From NCBI GenBank assembly GCA_947176355.1, contig CAMWQY010000002.1, forward strand, positions 1-25,300: a stretch of DNA of 25,300 bases. Direction: 5' to 3'. Shown piece by piece: positions 13,415 through 20,717 of this stretch. Every line of letters starts with the position of its first letter. Positions within the stretch are counted from its first letter, which is position 1. A program made the position numbers and the translations under genes. The notes under the pieces were generated by a model. The model did no database searches and was not told the origin of the DNA. It was given only the letters and a program-made list of their open reading frames with translations. The DNA comes from an uncultured Porphyromonadaceae bacterium. Its GTDB lineage: Bacteria; Bacteroidota; Bacteroidia; Bacteroidales; Muribaculaceae.

Positions 13415-16093
13415 ATGAAAATTAAGATTCATATCGACTACCACACCCAATGGGGTGAAGCTCTCTACATCTGCGGCTCAATCCCTCAGCTTGGTGGCGA
13501 CGACCCACTGAAAGCACTTTTACTTGAAATGACTGCCCCCGATGTGTGGACAGCATCTATCGACGTGCCGGCTTCTGTGAAAAGCTTCACTTATCGATTT
13601 ATCGTTAAGGCTGAAGGCAAAGAATGGCGTCAGGAATGGGGTGCTCCACACCGTTTCGAAGCAGGAAAGGACATTACCAAGTATGATATTCATGCGTCTT
13701 GGCAAGATGTCCCCAATGACAAACCGTATTACTCATCGGCCTTTGTCGATGGCATGCTGAGCCGAAACTTCCGCGACCAACAGATCTCTCCAAAAGCCGG
13801 TGCGGTGCTTTTCAAGGTGACAGCTCCGATGGTGAAGCCCGACGAGGTGCTCGCAATCAGCGGCGAACCCCGATCGCTTGGTGGTTGGAATCCGGAAAAG
13901 GCTCTGACATTCAATGATGCTCACTATCCAATTTGGGAAGTGGCGCTTGACATGAAGGATGTCAAACTTCCTTTTGAATATAAATTCCTCATCCTCAACA
14001 AAAAGACCCGTGAGGTAGTAGAATGGGAAGCTCGCGACAACCGACGTCTCGACTTCTTCCCCAAAGAAAAGGGAACTGCCCTTATTTTCGACGGCTTGCG
14101 GTTTGAGAATCCTCGCAAATCATGGAAAGGTGCAGGAACGGCAATCCCGGTGTTCTCTCTTCGCTCTCATGAAGATGCCGGCGTTGGAGATTTCTACGAT
14201 CTTAAGAAAATGGTAGACTGGTGTGTGCTGACCGGTCAGAAAATCGTCCAAGTGCTTCCGATCAACGACACGACAAAGACAGAAACTTGGACAGATTCTT
14301 ATCCCTATAGCGCCAATTCTACTTTTGCTCTTCATCCTATGTATCTGAGGCTGAAAGCTGTAGGAGCTATCAAGGATAAGGAGCGTAGAGATCATTACAC
14401 TGCCGAAATAGACAAGCTCAACGAACTGCCACAGGTTGACTATGAGGCTGTCAACAATCTAAAGAATGCATATCTCCATGAGATATATGCGGAGCAAGGG
14501 AAAGCTACACGAGAAACTGCAGAATATAAAGCGTTTGTAAAGAAAAACGAATATTGGTTGCGTTCATATTCTGCATGGTCAGTGCTTCGCGATCATTTCC
14601 ACACTGCCGACAATTCTCAGTGGGGAGAATATGCAGTCTACGATGAAAAAAAGGTAGATGATTTCATTTCAGCCCATCAAGATGAAATCTTTTACTATTA
14701 TTATGTGCAGTATCATCTTGATCGTCAGCTCAAGGAAGTCCGAGACTATGCACACCAGCACGGTATTGTCCTCAAAGGCGATATTCCGATTGGCATCGGT
14801 CGGCAGAGTGTTGACGCTTGGAAAGATCCGCGTCTATTCAATATGGATTGCCAAGCCGGCGCTCCACCGGATGATTTCTCTATTCTTGGACAAAACTGGG
14901 GATTCCCAACCTACAACTGGGATGAGATGGCTAAAGATGGTTTCCTGTGGTGGAAACGTCGCTTCGAGAAGATGGCGGAATACTTCGATGCCTACCGAAT
15001 CGACCATATCCTTGGATTTTTCCGTATTTGGCAAATACCTATGACAGCAGTCCATGGTCTTCTTGGATACTTCAACCCTGCCCTCCCCTTCTCGCCTGAA
15101 GAGCTGAAAAATAATTATGATTTCTGGATCAATCCTGAAATTCAGGCTAATCCATATATAATGGAATGGGTGCTCGGTGATTTCTTCGGCGAATATACCG
15201 AAGAAGTGAAGCATGAATATCTCGATGAGATTAGTGCCGGACGCTATCGCCTTAAGAATTTTGTTGACAATCAGCAGAAAGTAGTAGAATATTTCTCCCG
15301 TCTTGCTCCCGACGAGAAGAATACGCGCATTAAGAATGCCCTGATGGGTCTTATCGACGATGTCCTCTTCATCGAGGATCCATATCAGAAAGGACACTAT
15401 CATCCCAGGATTTCAGCACAGTTCACTTATCAGTTCCGTGCACTGACCGACTACGAACGGTGGTGCTTCAACCGTCTCTACAACGACTTCTTCTATCACC
15501 GTATGAATGATTTCTGGTATGGAAAGGCAATGTGGAAACTTCCTCCACTCCTTGACTCTACCGGCATGCTCACCTGTGCGGAAGACCTCGGTATGATTCC
15601 TGACTGTGTGCCCGAAGTGATGAAGCGCCTTCAGATTCTGTCGCTTGAGATTCAGCGCATGCCGAAAGATCCAAAGGTTGAATTCGGTGAGACCTGGAAC
15701 TATCCGTACTATAGCGTATGCACTACATCCACCCATGATATGGATGGCATCCGCGCTTGGTGGGAACAGGATCCTTCTGCCACTCAACGTTTCTTCAACT
15801 ATGTTCTTAAAGAGCCGGGACAGGCTCCCCAATATGCCGAACCATGGATATGCGGAAAGATAGTAGACCTCCATCTGAAGTCGCCTTCCATGCTCTGCAT
15901 CCTTCCTCTTCAAGACTGGCTCAGCACTGACGGTAATCTGCGTAGAGACAATCCGCACGATGAGCTCATAAATATACCTGCCAACTCACAGCACTATTGG
16001 CGCTATCGTATGCACCTGCCGTTGGAGACTCTTCTCTCCGCCGACAGCTTCAACGCCGGCCTCTCAGCCTGGATAGCCGAATCTTCTCGCTAA
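13415..16093 (+). CDS. malQ: 4-alpha-glucanotransferase (GH77) with tandem CBM20 starch-binding domains
   Basis: Transfers alpha-1,4-glucan chains between maltooligosaccharides, releasing glucose, in glycogen/starch and maltose metabolism. Two CBM20-like domains (about 1-105 and 125-232, each with the G-x-x-x-x-L-G-G-W/D pattern) precede a GH77 catalytic domain starting near 240. By family alignment the nucleophile is Asp530 (YRIDHILGFF), the acid/base Glu723 (CAEDLGMIPD) and the stabiliser Asp775 (TSTHDMDG). At 892 aa this is much longer than classic MalQ (about 500-700 aa). The architecture matches plant DPE2-type disproportionating enzymes, which use maltose and a soluble heteroglycan. It lacks a signal peptide, so it should be cytoplasmic. 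It lies 46 bp after nrdJ and ends near a strong terminator. Confidence 0.95.
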   Translation: MKIKIHIDYHTQWGEALYICGSIPQLGGDDPLKALLLEMTAPDVWTASIDVPASVKSFTYRFIVKAEGKEWRQEWGAPHRFEAGKDITKYDIHASWQDVPNDKPYYSSAFVDGMLSRNFRDQQISPKAGAVLFKVTAPMVKPDEVLAISGEPRSLGGWNPEKALTFNDAHYPIWEVALDMKDVKLPFEYKFLILNKKTREVVEWEARDNRRLDFFPKEKGTALIFDGLRFENPRKSWKGAGTAIPVFSLRSHEDAGVGDFYDLKKMVDWCVLTGQKIVQVLPINDTTKTETWTDSYPYSANSTFALHPMYLRLKAVGAIKDKERRDHYTAEIDKLNELPQVDYEAVNNLKNAYLHEIYAEQGKATRETAEYKAFVKKNEYWLRSYSAWSVLRDHFHTADNSQWGEYAVYDEKKVDDFISAHQDEIFYYYYVQYHLDRQLKEVRDYAHQHGIVLKGDIPIGIGRQSVDAWKDPRLFNMDCQAGAPPDDFSILGQNWGFPTYNWDEMAKDGFLWWKRRFEKMAEYFDAYRIDHILGFFRIWQIPMTAVHGLLGYFNPALPFSPEELKNNYDFWINPEIQANPYIMEWVLGDFFGEYTEEVKHEYLDEISAGRYRLKNFVDNQQKVVEYFSRLAPDEKNTRIKNALMGLIDDVLFIEDPYQKGHYHPRISAQFTYQFRALTDYERWCFNRLYNDFFYHRMNDFWYGKAMWKLPPLLDSTGMLTCAEDLGMIPDCVPEVMKRLQILSLEIQRMPKDPKVEFGETWNYPYYSVCTTSTHDMDGIRAWWEQDPSATQRFFNYVLKEPGQAPQYAEPWICGKIVDLHLKSPSMLCILPLQDWLSTDGNLRRDNPHDELINIPANSQHYWRYRMHLPLETLLSADSFNAGLSAWIAESSR

Positions 16094-16095
16094 TG

Positions 16096-16123
16096 CATGA
16101 TGCATAATTCAAAATGCATAATT
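16096..16123 (-). repeat. Heptamer repeat array, minus orientation (4 units)
   Basis: Read on the minus strand, 16123-16096 gives units AATTATG, CATTTTG, AATTATG and CATCATG, variants of the (A/C)ATTATG heptamer found before clpP. It begins 2 nt after the malQ stop. A single further CATTATG unit lies at 16149-16155. Confidence 0.8.
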
Positions 16124-16177
16124 GGCTTCGCGCCACTCGCCCCCAAGTCATTATGCATGATATAGCCTATAAAATAT

Positions 16178-16207
16178 AATGCCTCGATGCGTTCGAGGCA
16201 TTTTTTT
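16178..16207 (+). terminator. Strong terminator after malQ, possibly bidirectional
   Basis: The perfect 10-bp stem AATGCCTCGA (16178-16187) with TCGAGGCATT (16193-16202) has a 5-nt loop and runs into seven T (16201-16207). On the minus strand the hairpin is followed by ATATTTTATA, weaker but T-rich, so it may also stop the convergent DUF1015 transcript. Confidence 0.92.
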
Positions 16208-16233
16208 ATTGATAATGTAATTGTCGAGTCCCA

Positions 16234-16265
16234 AATTATGCATTTTGCATTTTGAATTCTGCATT
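16234..16265 (+). repeat. Heptamer repeat array, plus orientation (4 units plus 4 nt)
   Basis: Units AATTATG, CATTTTG, CATTTTG and AATTCTG, then CATT, form a degenerate plus-strand array. With the minus-orientation array at 16096-16123 it makes an imperfect inverted repeat around the malQ terminator. It ends 5 nt before the 3' end of the DUF1015 gene. Confidence 0.8.
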
Positions 16266-16270
16266 CCAAC

Positions 16271-17515
16271 TTAGTCCAGCTTGTGAATCACAAGTCCGGA
16301 ACGAAGTTTTGGCTCAAACCATGTAGTCTTCGGAGGCATGATGTTGCCACTGTCGGCTATTGCAATTAGTTGATCCATAGTGACAGGATATAGAGCAAGA
16401 GCCATCTTCATCTCTCCGTTATCGACTCTTCTCTTCAGCTCCTCAAGTCCGCGTATGCCACCTACAAAGTCAATCCTCTTGTCGCTTCTCAAATCGTTGA
16501 TTCCAAGGATATCGCGAAGTATGAGATTTGAAGAGACAGTGACATCGAGCACCCCGATAGGATCATTGTCGTCGTATGTTCCCTCTTTGGCAGTCAGTGA
16601 ATACCACTTTCCTCCAAGATAAAGTGAAAAGTTGTGAAGCCCGGAAGGATGATAAGTCGCTTCCCCTTTTTCCTCCACAATAAAGTTTTCAGCAACTTTA
16701 GAGAGAAACTCTTCTTCTGTCAGTCCGTTAAGGTCTTTCACTACACGGTTGTAGTCGATGATACGCAGATGTGAAGCGGGGAATGCAACTGCCATGAAAT
16801 AATTATACTCCTCATCTCCCTTGTGATCCGGATTATTCTTTGCCTTCTCATTTCCCACAAGAGCCGCAGCAGCACTTCTGTGATGACCATCTGCTATATA
16901 AAGATTGGGAATCTTCTCAAACTCTTCAGTGATGGTAGCGATAGTCTTGTCATCATCAATCACCCAGAATGTATGTCCGAAACCATCGGGGGCGATAAAG
17001 TCATATTCCGGTTCTTTCTTCGTGACTTCGCGGATGATCTGTTCAAGAGTCTCATTATCGGGGAAAGCGAAGAAGACCGGCTCGATATTAGCATTGTTGC
17101 AGCGTACATGCTTCATTCTGTCTTCCTCTTTATCGCGTCGGGTGAGCTCATGCTTCTTGATGCGGCCGTTCATATAGTCGTCCACCCAGGCTCCGACTAC
17201 AAAACCATATTGCGTACGCCCATCCATTGTCTGGGCATAAATATAATAGTTCTCCTTCTCATCTTGCACGAGCCATCCCTTATCTTGAAAATTCATAAAG
17301 TTTTCCACTGCCTTGTCATAGACATCAGGATGATGCTCGTCAAATCCCGGTTCGAAGTCAATCTCAGGCTTGATGATATGATAGAGAGACTTCTCGTTGC
17401 CCTCAGCTTCTTTGCGTGCCTCCTCTGAGTTAAGCACATCGTAAGGACGTGATGCCACTTCCTCTACCAAGTGGCGTGGTGGGCGTACACCCTTGAATGG
17501 TTTTACCTTTGCCAT
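16271..17515 (-). CDS. DUF1015 family protein
   Basis: A soluble cytoplasmic protein of 414 aa. The family starts with K-P-F-K-G-V-R-P, has Y-D-V-L near residue 25-28, and carries the hallmark A-D-G-H-H-R-S-A-A-A-A-L near 211-222. It has no signal peptide or membrane segment. The family has no function that I can state firmly. The D-G-H-H-R signature resembles the G-x-H-R motif of ParB/SbnI-type nucleotide-using enzymes, including archaeal free-serine kinases, and homologues often sit beside serine-biosynthesis genes in related bacteria as I recall. That suggests a kinase-like role, but it is inference. Here it follows the Fur-family gene by 36 bp on the same strand, so it is probably co-transcribed with it. 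It is convergent with malQ. Confidence 0.85.
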   Translation of the reverse strand: MAKVKPFKGVRPPRHLVEEVASRPYDVLNSEEARKEAEGNEKSLYHIIKPEIDFEPGFDEHHPDVYDKAVENFMNFQDKGWLVQDEKENYYIYAQTMDGRTQYGFVVGAWVDDYMNGRIKKHELTRRDKEEDRMKHVRCNNANIEPVFFAFPDNETLEQIIREVTKKEPEYDFIAPDGFGHTFWVIDDDKTIATITEEFEKIPNLYIADGHHRSAAAALVGNEKAKNNPDHKGDEEYNYFMAVAFPASHLRIIDYNRVVKDLNGLTEEEFLSKVAENFIVEEKGEATYHPSGLHNFSLYLGGKWYSLTAKEGTYDDNDPIGVLDVTVSSNLILRDILGINDLRSDKRIDFVGGIRGLEELKRRVDNGEMKMALALYPVTMDQLIAIADSGNIMPPKTTWFEPKLRSGLVIHKLD

Positions 17516-17551
17516 GATGTTATCTTTTTTTATTAAATGTATTCAAGATAA

Positions 17552-17995
17552 TTAATTTTTCGTCGAGCATTCTCCACACACTCCATAAAGTGTAATGGAA
17601 AAACTGTCGGGAATGAAATTGTCCGGATTTAGTTGCATCACGTGAGATGCTATGTGAGGATTCTCTATCTCCCTGATTTTGCCGCATCGTTTGCAAATAA
17701 GGTGGATATGATTGTCTCTATTCACCTCATAAATAGCTGAATTTTGTCCAAAGACATTCTTTCGTAGAATTCCAGCCTTTTCAAGCAATTCTACAGTATT
17801 GTACACTGTAGCACGACTGACATGATACCCGTCATTCTCAATGGCTGTATGCAGTGCATCCACCTCGAAATGACTGTTCATTTCAAGTGCCTTGCGCAGT
17901 ATGGCAAACCTCTCCGGAGTCTTTCGGAATTTCCCTTCGGAAAGGAATCGCATGAAGAGATCCTCTATGGAATTATTGTCATAATCATTACTCAT
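17552..17995 (-). CDS. Fur-family metal-dependent transcriptional regulator
   Basis: A winged-helix repressor of 147 aa. The DNA-reading helix lies near S60-R-A-T-V-Y-N-T-V-E-L-L. The C-terminal half has H96-I-H98-L-I-C101-x-x-C104-G and C140-x-x-C143, the two CxxC pairs that hold the structural zinc in Fur/PerR/Zur proteins. I cannot assign the sensed metal or peroxide from sequence. The canonical H-H-D-H of Fur is altered to N-H-I-H. The start is ATG at 17995, only 4 nt beyond a perfect -7 box, so the mRNA is probably leaderless. A DUF1015 gene follows after 36 bp. A block-repeat motif over the promoter and start codon could serve for autoregulation. Confidence 0.92.
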   Translation of the reverse strand: MSNDYDNNSIEDLFMRFLSEGKFRKTPERFAILRKALEMNSHFEVDALHTAIENDGYHVSRATVYNTVELLEKAGILRKNVFGQNSAIYEVNRDNHIHLICKRCGKIREIENPHIASHVMQLNPDNFIPDSFSITLYGVCGECSTKN

Positions 17996-17999
17996 ATTG

Positions 18000-18029
18000 C
18001 AAATTTAAGCAAACATATTCACATATCAA
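18000..18029 (-). promoter_or_regulatory. Bacteroidetes-type promoter of the Fur-family gene
   Basis: On the minus strand TTG (18029-18027), a 19-bp spacer and TAAATTTG (18007-18000) match the consensus exactly. Only C-A-A-T separates the -7 box from the ATG, so transcription should begin at or within a few bases of the start codon. Confidence 0.8.
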
Positions 18030-18121
18030 AAAATAAGCTCAAAAAAACTCATCATTCTTTTCTTTATTCACTCTTATGGCTCCTCTCAAATGAATAAAAT
18101 GGTTAAATCTGTGATTTTTTA

Positions 18122-18151
18122 TTGTAGTCTCAGTAAAATTCATTAAATTTG
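18122..18151 (+). promoter_or_regulatory. Bacteroidetes-type promoter of the penicillin-binding protein gene
   Basis: TTG at 18122-18124, a 19-bp spacer and an exact TAAATTTG at 18144-18151 match the consensus. The ATG at 18178 lies 26 nt downstream of the -7 box. This promoter is divergent from that of fur, about 90 bp away. Confidence 0.8.
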
Positions 18152-18177
18152 CAGATTAAAACAGATGTTTATTGCAC

Positions 18178-20640
18178 ATGAATATTTTCAAAAGAAGTAA
18201 ACAGCAACCGTCGACTGACGATGACATACTATTGAATACCGATGACAGCAAACGCTCTTCAAAATTACGGGCAAGCTTGATCATCAGGTGGATGTGGATT
18301 GCTTTTCTCGCCTTGGGTGGATGCATTGCCATATTCATGCTTCTCGTATATAATGGCGTAATCGGCTATATGCCACCTATTGAGGAGCTTGAAGATCCTC
18401 ACGACAAACTTGCAAGTGTGGTATATGCCTCCGACGGCACCACGGAGCTCGGACGATATTTCGCGGGAGCCGGCAATCGCGTCTATACAGACTACGATGC
18501 CCTATCTCCCTACGTAATCGATGCCCTCATTGCCACTGAAGACGTGCGATTCAAGTCTCATTCAGGTATCGACTTCATGGCTCTCGGGCGCACTATGGTG
18601 AAGACCATCTTGATGGGCGATAAGTCAAGTGGCGGTGCTTCCACCATCACTCAGCAGCTTGCAAAGCAGCTGTATTCCCAACCAAGCTCTAACATTTTCA
18701 AGAGGGCGATGCAAAAGCCTATCGAATGGATGATAGCCCTGAAACTTGAACGATTCTACACAAAGGATGAGATTCTAAATATGTATCTCAACCGCTTTGA
18801 CTTCCTTAATAATGCTGTCGGAATAAAGACAGCAGCCAACGTCTATTTCGGAAAGGAACCCGGCGACCTAAAGTGTGAGGAAGCTGCAATGCTTGTCGGC
18901 ATGCTTAAGAATCCGAGCTATTTCAATCCTCTGCGCCATGCGGAACGCACACTCAACCGCCGCAACGTGGTGCTTGAGCAGATGGAAAAAGATGGGAAGA
19001 TCACCAAAGAAGAATGCGACTCCCTCAAGCAGCTTCCTCTTGGTCTGGACTATCACAAGGTAGACCATAAAGTAGGAACAGCCCCTTACCTGCGCGAGGA
19101 AATCCGTAGGCTTATGACTGCCAAGAAACCGGAACGTCCCGATCGCTCCAAATATGGCAACAAGATGGCGTATGACATCGCAATGGGCAATTATAATACA
19201 GATTCCACGCAATGGGAAGAAAATCCCCTATACGGCTGGATTGAGAAGAACCCCAAACCGGATGGCTCTTATTATAATCTTTACACTGATGGTTTGAAAA
19301 TCTACTCCACTATCGACCTCCGAATGCAAGATTATGCCGAGGAGGCTGTAAGAAAACACTTGGGTGAGACGCTCCAACCTGCTTTCTTCCAGGAAAAGAA
19401 AGGGCAACGTAATGGTCCGTACACCACCAACCAATCTGAACTCTCTACAAAAGGAGTGGAGCAACTTATAAAGAATGCCATTCGCCAAAGCGAACGATAT
19501 AGAGTCATGAAACTTGCCGGTCATTCTCAAGAAGAGATTGACCAAGCTTTCAACACTCCGGTAGAGATGGAGGTATTCGCATACGTGAAAGAGGATGGCA
19601 AGACTGTGCCGGGAAGCAAGACTGTAACCATGACTCCTCGAGACTCCCTCCTTTATATGAAATCTATTCTCCGCACCGGTGTCATGAGTATGGATCCACA
19701 CACCGGCAATGTGAAAGCATACGTCGGAGGTCCTGATTTCCAATGGTTCCAATATGATATGGTGAGCCGAGGCAAGCGTCAGATTGGTTCTACTGCAAAG
19801 CCTTTCCTTTATACTTTAGCTATGGAGCAGGATTTCACCCCTTGTTCTCGTTTCCTCAACACCCAGCCTACTTTCAATGGATGGAGCCCGAGAAACAGTG
19901 GTGGTGGACATATTGGAGAAATGGTGACGCTTCATTGGGCGCTTACCAATTCTAACAACTGGATTTCAGCCCGTCTTGTCAATGAGCTGAAGCCTATCAA
20001 CCTTGCCAATAAAATGAGGGTATTTGGTCTTACCGGACATATAGAAGCCTACATGCCTCTTTGCCTTGGTACTGTCGACGTGCCGGTCCGCGATATGGTA
20101 GGGGCGTACACCACCTTTGCCAACAAAGGAATACGCACTGATCCGGTGTTCGTCACAAGAATCGAAGATAATCAGGGCAACTTGATCTATAATGCCACCC
20201 CGCATCGTACTGAGGTTACCAATGAGCAGTCATACTGGAAGATACTATCAATGCTGATGAGCGTGGTGGAAAGCGGCACCGGCGCCAGCCTCCGCAGTCG
20301 CTACGGTATCTCTGCCCAGATGGGTGGCAAGACTGGTACTACCAACTCCAACTCCGACAGCTGGTTTATGGGCTTTACTCCCGACCTTGTGACAGGAGTT
20401 TGGGTAGGCGGTGATGAACGCTATATCCATTTCAACACCATGGCGCTCGGTCAAGGTGCGAGAGCAGCCCTACCTGTATACGGTCTTTATATGCAAAAGG
20501 TATATGCCGACAAGAGCCTCCCTTACAGTCAGGATGCCAAATTCGAGTTCCCGGCTTCATTCGACGCTTGCAATGGTGAGCATTGGGATAGCGGCGAAGT
20601 AGAAGTGCAAACTGAATCTGTAGAAGGCATATTCGACTAA
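18178..20640 (+). CDS. Class A penicillin-binding protein (PBP1A-like), transglycosylase and transpeptidase
   Basis: A bifunctional peptidoglycan synthase (820 aa) anchored in the inner membrane by one segment (about 38-58) after a charged cytoplasmic tail. The GT51 domain (about 80-260) shows Glu121 in ATEDVRFKSHSG and the GGASTITQQLAKQL motif. The transpeptidase domain (about 490-800) has S538-T-A-K541, S592-N-N594 and K718-T-G-T-T722, all intact. Between them is an extended linker that includes charged stretches. The ATG at 18178 is chosen over an in-frame TTG 6 nt upstream. It has its own promoter and is divergent from fur, so co-regulation through the shared 182-bp intergenic region is possible but unproven. 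Confidence 0.94.
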   Translation: MNIFKRSKQQPSTDDDILLNTDDSKRSSKLRASLIIRWMWIAFLALGGCIAIFMLLVYNGVIGYMPPIEELEDPHDKLASVVYASDGTTELGRYFAGAGNRVYTDYDALSPYVIDALIATEDVRFKSHSGIDFMALGRTMVKTILMGDKSSGGASTITQQLAKQLYSQPSSNIFKRAMQKPIEWMIALKLERFYTKDEILNMYLNRFDFLNNAVGIKTAANVYFGKEPGDLKCEEAAMLVGMLKNPSYFNPLRHAERTLNRRNVVLEQMEKDGKITKEECDSLKQLPLGLDYHKVDHKVGTAPYLREEIRRLMTAKKPERPDRSKYGNKMAYDIAMGNYNTDSTQWEENPLYGWIEKNPKPDGSYYNLYTDGLKIYSTIDLRMQDYAEEAVRKHLGETLQPAFFQEKKGQRNGPYTTNQSELSTKGVEQLIKNAIRQSERYRVMKLAGHSQEEIDQAFNTPVEMEVFAYVKEDGKTVPGSKTVTMTPRDSLLYMKSILRTGVMSMDPHTGNVKAYVGGPDFQWFQYDMVSRGKRQIGSTAKPFLYTLAMEQDFTPCSRFLNTQPTFNGWSPRNSGGGHIGEMVTLHWALTNSNNWISARLVNELKPINLANKMRVFGLTGHIEAYMPLCLGTVDVPVRDMVGAYTTFANKGIRTDPVFVTRIEDNQGNLIYNATPHRTEVTNEQSYWKILSMLMSVVESGTGASLRSRYGISAQMGGKTGTTNSNSDSWFMGFTPDLVTGVWVGGDERYIHFNTMALGQGARAALPVYGLYMQKVYADKSLPYSQDAKFEFPASFDACNGEHWDSGEVEVQTESVEGIFD

Positions 20641-20645
20641 ATGAT

Positions 20646-20667
20646 TGATTGTCTCACTCGACAATCA
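20646..20667 (+). terminator. Stem-loop after the penicillin-binding protein gene
   Basis: TGATTGTC (20646-20653) pairs with GACAATCA (20660-20667) over a 6-nt loop. An A-rich, not T-rich, sequence follows, so termination is doubtful. It could equally be a leader element of the next gene. A near-match to a -7 box (TAAATTTA, 20705-20712) lies just before that gene. Confidence 0.4.
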
Positions 20668-20717
20668 TAATAAACAAATAAAGAAACAAAAACTAAATAA
20701 CCCATAAATTTACATCT

